Source: CAYMZZ01 sp047600605 (GTDB taxonomy: Bacteria > Bacteroidota > Bacteroidia > Chitinophagales > Chitinophagaceae). From it: 64,000 nt of DNA. The number at the start of each line of letters is the position of its first letter. The first letter of the stretch is position 1. The stretch spans positions 1,054,001 through 1,118,000 of the forward strand of contig JASGKK010000003.1 in NCBI GenBank assembly GCA_047600605.1. The letters run 5' to 3'. The notes under the pieces were generated by a model that saw only the letters and a list, made by a program, of their open reading frames with translations, had not been told where the DNA came from and did not search any database. A program made the translations under genes and the position numbers. Positions 42,610 to 50,853 of the stretch are shown here, piece after piece.

Positions 42610-43026
42610 TTAATTGGTTGAATTGCTCAGTTTAACCACAGGAGAGTAGGCAACACTGCCGTCTTTACGAACGATAATGATGCGATAGAAGCTTTTGCGG
42701 GTCTGAATGGATTCGAAAAACTGGTAATGATCGGCCTCTGTTTTTTCTGTACCAAAGACCAGTCCTACCATTTGAAATTTTTTGCCATTGTGGCTGCGCT
42801 GGATGATCAGGCGGTCGGCAGTTTCATTTTGCCTGATCATCCAGTTGAGCAGAACACGATTGTCCCGAATGCTGCAGGTAAAGTCAGCAATTGTAGCCGG
42901 GTTGATCGTTTTTGAAACGACCGTGGTGGGAGAGCTCGTAAAAGGGACGGTATTTGAAGCAAATACCGATGGTTGCAAAAAGAATGTCAGCGTGCTCATA
43001 AGCGAGCTGGTAAGGATTAATCGCAT
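42610..43026 (-). CDS. Small secreted protein: stand-alone FN3-like module
   Basis: Protein of 138 residues with a signal peptide (MRLILTSSLMSTLTFFLQPSVFA). After a Thr/Ser-rich linker it has a single module (about 45-135): IADFTCSIRDNRVLLNWMIR, then ETADRLIIQRSHNGKKFQMV and SFYRIIIVRKDGSVAYSPVV. This is the module that precedes the sorting domain in the five T9SS proteins of this window, here without any sorting domain. It may be an adaptor, a relic or a periplasmic binder. It has its own terminator. Confidence 0.75.
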   Translation of the reverse strand: MRLILTSSLMSTLTFFLQPSVFASNTVPFTSSPTTVVSKTINPATIADFTCSIRDNRVLLNWMIRQNETADRLIIQRSHNGKKFQMVGLVFGTEKTEADHYQFFESIQTRKSFYRIIIVRKDGSVAYSPVVKLSNSTN

Positions 43027-43269
43027 TTCCTGGGTTTTGAAGATAACTATTCAAACTTCCCACAGAAATATTGGAGGGCATACAGCCCATACATTAGCAG
43101 AACAACTGATCGGAAATACCTCATCACAAAAACATCGTAAAACTACGCACCACAATGTTGTTTTCCGTAATGCAAGACAAACGTAATAACTCGTGCACGG
43201 ATATGCAAGTCTTTGGTCATATTTTTTTTACAGACATTCAATACATTCATTTTCAGGTAAAAACAATTG

Positions 43270-43277
43270 TATCTTTG
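43270..43277 (+). promoter_or_regulatory. -7 promoter box TATCTTTG of the ABC operon
   Basis: Exact TAnnTTTG match 15 bp before the ATG at 43293. No matching -33 is visible. Upstream gap 43027-43269 shows no other clear element. Confidence 0.5.
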
Positions 43278-43292
43278 GTGTAAATTTTCCGT

Positions 43293-44228
43293 ATGGCAAC
43301 CGTCATATCGGTTCGTAATCTAACGAAGAGTTTCCAGGACTTTAAAGCAGTGGAAGATCTTTCCTTTTCTGTACAGGCCGGAGAGATCTATGGTTTTCTG
43401 GGTCAGAATGGCGCCGGCAAATCCACAACCATTCGCATGCTGCTTACACTGATCAGTCCCACTGCCGGCGAAATTGAATTGCTGGGGATGAACCTGAAGC
43501 ATCACCGGCGGGAAATACTCCGACAGGTAGGTGCGATCATAGAACGGCCAGATCTCTATAAGTATCTTACGGCCATTGAAAACCTGCGCCTCTTTGCCAC
43601 GCTGAGCGGCATTCGCCCTGCTACTGGTCAACTGATGGATCAGCTGGCAATGGTAGGACTCGCCGACCGGGCCCACAGCAAAGTAAAGACCTACTCACAG
43701 GGTATGAAACAACGCCTGGGCATTGCAACAGCACTCATTCATAACCCGCAGCTGATAATTCTGGATGAGCCTACCAACGGACTGGATCCGCAGGGAATTG
43801 CCGATATCCGTAACCTGATCCTTCACCTCAGCAGGGAAAGAGCAAAAACAATCCTGGTATCATCACATCTGCTAAGTGAGATGGAAGTGCTCGCAGATTC
43901 GATGCTCATTATTGATAAAGGCAAAAAAGTAATAGAAGGCCGTGCGCGGGATCTGTTTGACCCGATGAATATAGTGGTGGAATTAAAAACCACTTCTATC
44001 AGTCAAAGCTGGCAGATACTGCAGCAATCGCCCTGGAAAGATCAGTTGCTGCAGCAACGCAAAGACAGCATCCTGCTCAGGTTGCCGCAGCGTGATCAGC
44101 CATCGCTGATCCGCTACCTGGTAGAGCAGGGCGAAGACTTGTTATCCTTTCATGCAAAGAATACGCTGGAAGATTATTTCCTTTCATTAACCTCCGGACA
44201 GCAGCATGTGGAAGCTTTTACAGATTGA
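43293..44228 (+). CDS. ABC transporter ATP-binding protein
   Basis: ATPase of 311 residues: Walker A GQNGAGKST (about 37-45), Q-loop, signature YSQGMKQRLGIA (about 132-143), Walker B LIILDEPTNGLDP (about 152-164) and a C-terminal extension (about 215-311), as in ABC-2 type (NatA/CcmA-like) exporters. It overlaps the permease gene by 23 bp. A LolA-like protein follows, so the transporter may serve export of lipid or another envelope component, or antibiotic resistance; the substrate is not determined. Confidence 0.92.
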   Translation: MATVISVRNLTKSFQDFKAVEDLSFSVQAGEIYGFLGQNGAGKSTTIRMLLTLISPTAGEIELLGMNLKHHRREILRQVGAIIERPDLYKYLTAIENLRLFATLSGIRPATGQLMDQLAMVGLADRAHSKVKTYSQGMKQRLGIATALIHNPQLIILDEPTNGLDPQGIADIRNLILHLSRERAKTILVSSHLLSEMEVLADSMLIIDKGKKVIEGRARDLFDPMNIVVELKTTSISQSWQILQQSPWKDQLLQQRKDSILLRLPQRDQPSLIRYLVEQGEDLLSFHAKNTLEDYFLSLTSGQQHVEAFTD

Positions 44229-45096
44229 ATTGCTTAAAATATTCAAACGCCCCCGTACCTATATCGCCTTTGGTGCAGTGACGGCTATCGTAATATTGAT
44301 CCAGATAGCGTTGTACTATGACGGCAAATCGTATGTTGATCTGCTGCTGAGCAACCTCAAAGAATCATTTGACCTGACAGATGATTTTAAGAACCGCCTG
44401 CTCAATGGTTATCTTATCTGCTTTGTGATACTGGGTACATTACTGATACAAATGCCGCTGCTTGTGGCACTCATAGCAGGAGACTCCATTGCCGGCGAGG
44501 CCAATATGGGCACACTGCGCCTGGCGCTTACACGCCCCGTGAGCCGCACAGAATATCTGCTCATCAAGTTTCTGGCTACGATCGTGTACACACTGGCACT
44601 CCTCGTATGGATGGCGGCACTGGCTCTTTTTGGCAGCATGCTCATTTTTGGTGTAAACGACATGGTGGTGCTGCGCTCTGCCGGTATTGAAGTGATCAAT
44701 CAGCAGGATGTACTCTGGCGATACTTTGCCGCCTTTGGTTTTGCGGCAGTAGCCCTTACTACCGTTTCGGCACTTGCTTTTTTGCTGAGCGTATTTGCCG
44801 AAAATGCCATCGGCCCCATCATTGCCACCATGAGTGTGGTCATTGTATTTACCATCCTGTCTCAAATGAACATTCCTATTTATGATAATACCGTAAAGCC
44901 CTATCTATTTACCTCGCATATGGTGGCCTGGAAAGGATTTTTCTATCTTAAAACAGCGCCCGATGGCACTACAATTGCGGGTAGCGTGGAAAATATAGCG
45001 GCGATATGGAAGAGCCTGGTCATTTTAATTATTTATACGATTGTTTTTGTGGGTACGGCAGTAATGGTATTTCGCAAAAAAGATATTCTGAGCTAA
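44206..45096 (+). CDS. ABC-2 type transporter permease
   Basis: Membrane permease of 296 residues with six helices (for example TYIAFGAVTAIVILIQIAL at about 18-36 and VILIIYTIVFVGTAVMVF near the end). The segment AGDSIAGEANMGTLRLALTR (about 89-108) is the coupling region typical of NosY/ABC-2 permeases. It is translated from an ATG inside the end of the ATPase gene. Confidence 0.9.
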   Translation: MWKLLQIELLKIFKRPRTYIAFGAVTAIVILIQIALYYDGKSYVDLLLSNLKESFDLTDDFKNRLLNGYLICFVILGTLLIQMPLLVALIAGDSIAGEANMGTLRLALTRPVSRTEYLLIKFLATIVYTLALLVWMAALALFGSMLIFGVNDMVVLRSAGIEVINQQDVLWRYFAAFGFAAVALTTVSALAFLLSVFAENAIGPIIATMSVVIVFTILSQMNIPIYDNTVKPYLFTSHMVAWKGFFYLKTAPDGTTIAGSVENIAAIWKSLVILIIYTIVFVGTAVMVFRKKDILS

Positions 45097-45106
45097 AAAG
45101 CCTGAT

Positions 45107-45796
45107 ATGAAAAAATGGATTTGTTGCTTGCTGCTGATAAACAGTATAGGTGGAGCAGTACATGCGCAGACTGCTGAAGAACTGGTAACCCAGCTTCGGC
45201 AGAAAGTGGCACTTGTCAATGACTACGAAGCGCAGGGCCGCATGAAAACCAATGTGTCTTTTATTAAGGCACCGGAGGCAGATGTAAAAGTGTTTTTCAA
45301 AAAGCCCAATAAACTGCGCATTCGTAATGCTACGGGTATTTCTTTTATACCCAAGGGCTCGCTGAATATTAACCTCGGCAGTATTTTTGACAACTCCGGT
45401 AATTACGACATCATTGATGTGGGAAAAGAAAGCGGAAGTGGTTTACGTATTGTAAAACTGCTGCCACAGGATGAAAATGCCGAAGTCGTATTATCTACTT
45501 TATATATTGACGAGAAACTGGTACTGATCAAAAAGGCGAAAGTAACCACCCGCGAAAGCGGCACCTATGAATTGCAGATGACGTATGGACGCTATGCTTC
45601 CTATGGCCTGGCAGATAAAGTGGTCTTTACCTTTAATACAAAGGACTATAAGCTACCCAAAGGTGTTACGCTTGACTACGACGACGGTTCCGGAAAAAAC
45701 AAACCGGCAACTCCACAGGAAAAAAAAGGAAGCGTGGAGATATCCTATAGTGAGTATAAGATCAATAAGGGAGTGGCTGATAGCGTATTTGAGTGA
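45107..45796 (+). CDS. LolA-like outer-membrane lipoprotein carrier family protein
   Basis: Periplasmic protein of 229 residues with a signal peptide (MKKWICCLLLINSIGGAVHA-Q). The half-barrel LolA pattern is present: a helical start TAEELVTQLRQKVALVNDYEAQG followed by alternating strands (VKVFFKKPNKLRIRN, YELQMTYGRY). It lies 10 bp after the ABC permease and is probably co-transcribed. Whether it carries lipoproteins or another lipid is open. Its stop TGA opens a TGATCAGTGGCC repeat word. Confidence 0.82.
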   Translation: MKKWICCLLLINSIGGAVHAQTAEELVTQLRQKVALVNDYEAQGRMKTNVSFIKAPEADVKVFFKKPNKLRIRNATGISFIPKGSLNINLGSIFDNSGNYDIIDVGKESGSGLRIVKLLPQDENAEVVLSTLYIDEKLVLIKKAKVTTRESGTYELQMTYGRYASYGLADKVVFTFNTKDYKLPKGVTLDYDDGSGKNKPATPQEKKGSVEISYSEYKINKGVADSVFE

Positions 45797-45860
45797 TCAG
45801 TGGCCGGAGATAGGCTGGCTGTCGATTGCGAATAGCCGAGAGCAAAAAGGTTTAAGCAGT

Positions 45861-45931
45861 AGGTATAAAACACTTTAAACCTTTTAAACTCTTTATACCC
45901 TTTAAACATTACTTCTGTCAACTGTCAACTA
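45861..45931. repeat. Mixed GTATAAA/TTTAAACC and GTTGACAG repeat words
   Basis: GGTATAAAA (45862-45870) and CTTTATACC (45891-45899) form a dyad with TTTAAACCTTTTAAAC between them, matching 6486-6534. TGTCAACTGTCAACTA (45916-45931) is the reverse complement of TAGTTGACAGTTGACA and includes the TAG stop of the extended pdxA frame (45931-45929). Confidence 0.7.
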
Positions 45932-46010
45932 ATTCTCCCTGATCTCCTCATCTTCCATTCTCGCAAATACTTCAGGATTCAGTTTTTTGAGGGGGTTGCT
46001 GCGGTTTTCA

Positions 46011-47021
46011 TCAAAGGCCTCCCGGCGTTTGATAATATTGAATACATTCAAAAATAGCTGTGAGGAATGAAGAGGTATCAGCCTTGTCTTTTCCGGCAAT
46101 ATCAAATGCCACACCATGATCGGGTGAGGTGCGTACTATTGGCAGACCGGCAGTAAAGTTTACGCCTTCGCCCGAAGCGAGCGCCTTGAAAGGAATGAGT
46201 CCCTGATCGTGATACATGGCCAGTACAGCATCAAAACGTTCGTGGCTGCGCCGTGCAAAAAAAGCGTCGGCACTATAAGGACCTACGGCAAGTATATTGC
46301 TGTTTTTGGCATCGCGGATAGCCGGCTTGATGATCGTTTCTTCTTCAGTACCGATCAGGCCTTCGTCACCTGCATGCGGATTGAGACCCAATACGGCAAT
46401 GCGGGGCTTATTGATACCAAAATCGCGCTGCAAGCTTTTCTGGATCAATCCCAGTTTGCTTACAATTTTTTCGCGTGTGATATGTTGGGCAATCTCGCTG
46501 ACCGGTATGTGTTCGGTAACAAGGGCTACTCTGAAGTTGCCGGCACAAAGCATCATCACCACATCTTTGGCATTGAAACTGGCCTGCAAAAAGGGAGTAT
46601 GACCGGTATGGGTAAATTCGGCCGACTGAATATTCTTTTTGTGAATAGGAGCAGTGACCAGCCCATCAATCTGTTTTTGTTTGAGAGCGGCTACAGCAGT
46701 TTGCAGGGAAAGCATGGCATATTTGCCACCGATGTCTGTCAGCTGACCGGGAGTAATGGCGACTTCTTCTTCCCAGCAGGTAAATACATTCACCTGTTTA
46801 TGGTTGAGCCGGGTATAGTCGCGTGTGCTTTGATAATTGAAGTTGACCTCACCAACGGTTTTGCGGTAAAAGTTAACGGCTTTGTTGGAAGCAAAGATCA
46901 CAGGTGTGCATTGCTCCAGTATGCGGTTGTCCGAAAAACTTTTTATAATTAATTCCAGGCCAATGCCGTTCAGGTCGCCACAGGAAACACCTATAACAGG
47001 CCTTTGTTCTTGATTTACCAT
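46011..47021 (-). CDS. pdxA: 4-hydroxythreonine-4-phosphate dehydrogenase, C-terminus frameshifted
   Basis: Pyridoxal phosphate biosynthesis enzyme. The visible frame has 336 residues with the PdxA segments GVSCGDLNGIGLELIIKSF, the metal-site THTGHTPFLQ and NPHAGDEG, and RTSPDHGVAFDIAGKDKADT. After F-L-T-A-I-F-E-C-I it ends abruptly in Y-Y-Q-T-P-G-G-L. In the +1 frame the sequence continues I-I-K-R-R-E-A-F-D-E-N-R-S-N-P-L-K-K to a stop at 45929, the tail expected for this family in Bacteroidota. Removing one base near 46040 restores a 363-residue protein. Start chosen at ATG 47021 (M-V-N-Q-E-Q-R-P). Confidence 0.9.
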   Translation of the reverse strand: MVNQEQRPVIGVSCGDLNGIGLELIIKSFSDNRILEQCTPVIFASNKAVNFYRKTVGEVNFNYQSTRDYTRLNHKQVNVFTCWEEEVAITPGQLTDIGGKYAMLSLQTAVAALKQKQIDGLVTAPIHKKNIQSAEFTHTGHTPFLQASFNAKDVVMMLCAGNFRVALVTEHIPVSEIAQHITREKIVSKLGLIQKSLQRDFGINKPRIAVLGLNPHAGDEGLIGTEEETIIKPAIRDAKNSNILAVGPYSADAFFARRSHERFDAVLAMYHDQGLIPFKALASGEGVNFTAGLPIVRTSPDHGVAFDIAGKDKADTSSFLTAIFECIQYYQTPGGL

Positions 47022-47062
47022 GGGGGTCAGTTCTTTCGGTAAAAGTAATGCATTAAAACTAA

Positions 47063-47089
47063 ACAGGGACGCCATACCGGCATCCCTGT
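47063..47089 (-). terminator. Intrinsic terminator of the T9SS gene at 47113
   Basis: On the minus strand ACAGGGATGCC-GGTAT-GGCGTCCCTGT (one G-U pair) followed by TTAGTTTT. It lies 24 nt after the stop of the T9SS gene and upstream of pdxA. Confidence 0.75.
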
Positions 47090-47112
47090 TGATTGAATGA
47101 AAGTGGTTATGG

Positions 47113-50100
47113 TTAATTTGACTTCATGACACGTTTCGTGATTACCTGGCTGCCATTACTAACCCGCAGAGTGTACAGGCCTGCCGCCAGTCCATCGGTC
47201 TCTGTCAACTGAAGGCTGTTTACCCCTGCATAAGCCAGTTGTTTTTCACGCCTTACCAGTTTACCATTGAGATCGATCAGGTCGATAGTGAGCGGACTGC
47301 TTGTCTTCAGCACCACATCAAACCGCAGGGTATGACTAAACGGGTTGATCACATTGCCAAAGGCATAAGCCTCCATATTCCTGTTGAGCTGGATTACCGC
47401 CGATATTTTGCGCCGGTTACTTTCTGTATTGAGCACAATCCTGTACCATGCTTTGCCATTCAGCATCTCCGGATCCTTAAAGGAATAAGTATTTACCGAA
47501 GCTCCGTTGTGATGTCCCGAAAGGGTACTGATAGCATAGAAGCTGCGTCCATCCAGGCTTTTTTCAACGATATAGCTTACCAGTCCCTCTTCTTTTGAAG
47601 CCGACCAGAAAAGACTGGCATGATCATCTACCAGCTTACCATTGAAGGCCAGCAGGTCGGTAGTAAGTACAGGTCCGCAGTCATTGACTGCCAGGTTGAT
47701 GATACTGATACCATCCGTGACCTGGCAGGAGGTACTGCCCAGGTTGGTATTGGTAGTGGCCACGATCACACGATACAGGTTGCCGCTATCGCTCACCGTC
47801 GTGTTGGTATGCGGAATGGTATAAGACGTTATATACTCGTAGAGGCCGCCGCCGGTCAGTACGGGAGTAGCATTGCCGGAGGTTCCTACATCGGTCCAGG
47901 AAACGCCGTTATTCACACTGCGCTGCCAGATATAATGTGTATAGTTATTGAAATAAGAACGCACCGTATCGTAAATGGTCAGCGCGTTGCCTTCGCACAC
48001 ATTCGGATTAAGCGATGGTGAATAACTCATGTTGGGCAGACAGGTAGCAATGGAAATATCATCCATTACCCAGTCATTACCACCACCACCCTGCGAGTTA
48101 TTGCGGATGATAAAGGTGGCGCTGGTTTGCGCGGGACCTGTTACAAACATGAATCCTTTTTTCACCCAGCCACCTGTATATGCCATTTCACCCGTGCTGT
48201 AGCGGTCCAGGTCATCGAGGGCAAAAGTCAGGTTAGGCAGTACGCCCGGCTGCCGGGGCAGATAACTATTGCCCAGTGAGTCAATACCGCAGGTGGGACA
48301 GATATTTCTGAACCAGGCAGAAAACTCGTAATAGGTATTGGGACAAAGATTATTGAGTGTTTGGCGATAACTTTCTGAAGCCACATAGTCGGCATTTACC
48401 ATGAGCATATAGCCGCCGGAGACTCCATCGGCTTCTGGTGTATTGCCCACTGAGTTGCTGGTGCCGCTATGATCTCCATCAATATCCCAGTGACCCGTAT
48501 GCATACGGTTGGCACAGGCATCCTGTGAAGGAAGCGATGTGGGGCAGGTAGGGGTACGTTCGGCATTACGGTTGGTGCCACTACGCGGACTGATATTTTT
48601 TACAATGGCATAACGACCATCGCCCACACCTACTGTAGCCGATACGTTTGGCAGATAGGTATAGCCTGGTATGGGATAGGTGAGACCGGTAGACCGGTTG
48701 AGTGAGTTACCGGTACCAAATGTACCTCCGAATTCCTGCGCATTATTTACCCCCGTTGCATTGGTGCAAAGGCTCATGGGGTCGCTGATCAGGATCTTGT
48801 AGGGAACGGCGGTGAGTGCAATATCTGCACCACCTAATGTATTCTGATAAATGAATTTGCCCGGGAAAAGGTTAATGGTGTCGCCGACAGCACCGGTCAC
48901 CACTACGCGGAATGCGGTGGCAAATAACATACCTCCGCCACCACGTGGCCGATCGGATCCGGCAACCATACGACCAATAGCCGAAGCAGTTTCTGTTTCC
49001 GTATTATCTGCGACGGTGTCGGGAGGATATGATCCAAAACCCAGGTTAAGGCGGATATTGTATTCAGTCGGTCCGGGCAATGCTACATAAGAACCGGCAT
49101 CATCATTTAAATCCAGTGAATACCGGCGAAAGGTAAGGCCTTCGTTGGTGATTACCCTGATGGAATCCTGGGTGCCTGTGAGCATGTTTGTATGTGTGGG
49201 CACATTATCTACATAACGGAGTCCATAGAGGGTGCCTGCCGTATGATTGATGGTCATACGGATCTCCAGCGTATCGCCGGGTTGAACCACACCACCAGTA
49301 CTGCGTTTTGATACGTTTACATAGCTGTTGCCAAAGCGGGGAGGCGGAGTGGCAGATGTAATACAGATATTAAAACCGGCATTGGCATTGGGAGCCGGAG
49401 TATTGGTAGAGTATACACGTACATAATAAGTGACACCAACGGTAAGTCCGGTGGCACTGATGGACGTAGTGCCGCACTGTAAGGAAGTAAATGATCCGCA
49501 GGTGCCCGACAATAACTGCATGCGGGTACCAGTGAAATTGCCACCCACACTACCCAGCGAAATACTTGCAGCCGGATCAACGGCTGTAAACCGGTACCAT
49601 ACATCATATCCCAATGGTCCCGTACAGGGCGCAATAGCAATAGAAGATGGTGTAGAACCCGCCACAGTACCCGGCACGTTACTGGAACTGCAGGCACTCG
49701 TTACCGGCACGGTGATGGCGCCTGTACATTCATCATTGAACGGCACAGGTGCTACCGGATCTGTCACACAAATACTAAAGCCGGCATTGGTAGACTCGGT
49801 TGGGGGAGTGCCTGTTGAATATACCCTTACATAATAAGTAGTACCCACCGTCAGGTTGCTGGCAGTGATAGAAGTGGTGCCGCAGAAAAGCGCAGTTTGT
49901 GAGCCACAGGTACCCTGCAGCAGCTGCATACCGGGATTGGTAAAGTCGGTTCCGAGTGAACTGATCGTTACCGTCGGATTGGGTGTTTGTGCAGTAAAAC
50001 GATACCAGATATCATAGGTAACAGTTCCGGTACAGGGGGCTATTGCCACACCAGAATTGGTGGTGGCATACATATTGCCAGTCGTTGGCGAGCAGGTGAC

Positions 50101-50622
50101 ACCGGATGTTAAGAGTGGTACAGAGGCCGAACAGTTATTATTGGAAGGAGCCGGGTCAGTTATACAAATATTAAATGTACCAGTAGTATTGTTGTTTGAG
50201 AAAATACGCACATAGTAGGTGTTTCCTATTGTGAGTGATGAAGCAGTGAGTGTAGAGGTACTGGTAACACATTGTACAGCTGTCGGGCTGCTACAAGTGC
50301 CAGAAAATAATTGAATACTGCGTTGCGATGGCGATGAGTTGAGGGTAATGGTGGGGTTTGTGCTTTTGGCAACAAAGCTATACCACACATCATTTCTGGT
50401 ACCGGCAGGGGTTCCTCCACCACAGGCACCCGCTACGGTAGTATAGGTAGCACCCGTCAGTGTACCCCCTGTATAAGAGCAGGTGGGTGACGATGAAAGG
50501 GGCGCCGCGTTACAAATAAGATTATTGGCAGGTTGAGCCAACAACGCCTGAGGCGAAAGAAACATTAAAAATAACCATAGCAGTTTCCTGCATAGGCGGA
50601 GGGTATAGGTAAAGCTCTTCAT
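47113..50622 (-). CDS. Large T9SS-secreted multidomain protein (three N-terminal modules)
   Basis: Secreted protein of 1169 residues. The signal peptide (to about 30, ...SPQALLA-Q) is followed by three tandem Cys-containing modules of about 125-135 residues (pattern D-V/I-W-Y-x-F ... F/L-x-G-T-C ... T-Y-Y-V-R-V/I ... F-N-I-C-I/V-T). Next are a DUF11-like segment (YVNVSKRSTGGVVQPGDTLE), a long central region with WDIDGDH and YEFSAWFRNICPTCG shared with the next gene, the FN3-like module (LAFNGKLVDDHASLFW) and a type A sorting domain ending YTLRVSNGSQVITKRVMKSN. Probably a surface adhesin or structural protein (inference). Start chosen at ATG 50622 before the signal peptide. Confidence 0.88.
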   Translation of the reverse strand: MKSFTYTLRLCRKLLWLFLMFLSPQALLAQPANNLICNAAPLSSSPTCSYTGGTLTGATYTTVAGACGGGTPAGTRNDVWYSFVAKSTNPTITLNSSPSQRSIQLFSGTCSSPTAVQCVTSTSTLTASSLTIGNTYYVRIFSNNNTTGTFNICITDPAPSNNNCSASVPLLTSGVTCSPTTGNMYATTNSGVAIAPCTGTVTYDIWYRFTAQTPNPTVTISSLGTDFTNPGMQLLQGTCGSQTALFCGTTSITASNLTVGTTYYVRVYSTGTPPTESTNAGFSICVTDPVAPVPFNDECTGAITVPVTSACSSSNVPGTVAGSTPSSIAIAPCTGPLGYDVWYRFTAVDPAASISLGSVGGNFTGTRMQLLSGTCGSFTSLQCGTTSISATGLTVGVTYYVRVYSTNTPAPNANAGFNICITSATPPPRFGNSYVNVSKRSTGGVVQPGDTLEIRMTINHTAGTLYGLRYVDNVPTHTNMLTGTQDSIRVITNEGLTFRRYSLDLNDDAGSYVALPGPTEYNIRLNLGFGSYPPDTVADNTETETASAIGRMVAGSDRPRGGGGMLFATAFRVVVTGAVGDTINLFPGKFIYQNTLGGADIALTAVPYKILISDPMSLCTNATGVNNAQEFGGTFGTGNSLNRSTGLTYPIPGYTYLPNVSATVGVGDGRYAIVKNISPRSGTNRNAERTPTCPTSLPSQDACANRMHTGHWDIDGDHSGTSNSVGNTPEADGVSGGYMLMVNADYVASESYRQTLNNLCPNTYYEFSAWFRNICPTCGIDSLGNSYLPRQPGVLPNLTFALDDLDRYSTGEMAYTGGWVKKGFMFVTGPAQTSATFIIRNNSQGGGGNDWVMDDISIATCLPNMSYSPSLNPNVCEGNALTIYDTVRSYFNNYTHYIWQRSVNNGVSWTDVGTSGNATPVLTGGGLYEYITSYTIPHTNTTVSDSGNLYRVIVATTNTNLGSTSCQVTDGISIINLAVNDCGPVLTTDLLAFNGKLVDDHASLFWSASKEEGLVSYIVEKSLDGRSFYAISTLSGHHNGASVNTYSFKDPEMLNGKAWYRIVLNTESNRRKISAVIQLNRNMEAYAFGNVINPFSHTLRFDVVLKTSSPLTIDLIDLNGKLVRREKQLAYAGVNSLQLTETDGLAAGLYTLRVSNGSQVITKRVMKSN

Positions 50623-50660
50623 GGTTTGGACTGATGGGTTTTTCAGGATATGGTGAGTAA

Positions 50661-50668
50661 CAAAATAA
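50661..50668 (-). promoter_or_regulatory. Candidate -7 box TTATTTTG of the T9SS gene
   Basis: Minus-strand TTATTTTG, differing from TAnnTTTG at one position (or TAnTTTG). The identical word precedes the neighbouring paralogue (53952-53945), and TTAATTTG precedes the third (54058-54065), which favours function. Confidence 0.35.
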
Positions 50669-50800
50669 CAATAACCTGACCGGGGCAACAATAGGAAAAA
50701 TACAGAGTCGCGGTAAGGGTATTTACTAGTTTAAGAAGTTCAAAAGCGCTAATAACCAGTTTCTTCGGCTTTTTTCCGTACAAATCAGCACCGGGAGCAT

Positions 50801-50829
50801 AAAAAAAGCCAGCCGTATGCACGGCTGGC
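50801..50829 (-). terminator. Intrinsic terminator of the T9SS gene at 50854
   Basis: On the minus strand GCCAGCCGT-GCAT-ACGGCTGGC followed by seven Ts (50807-50801). Perfect 9-bp stem 24 nt after the stop codon. Confidence 0.92.
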
Positions 50830-50853
50830 CTGTACCTAAATGAGCGGCGACTG

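Noticed and set aside
45929..46117. Separate 62-residue protein
   Set aside because: It is the out-of-frame continuation of PdxA, not an independent gene.
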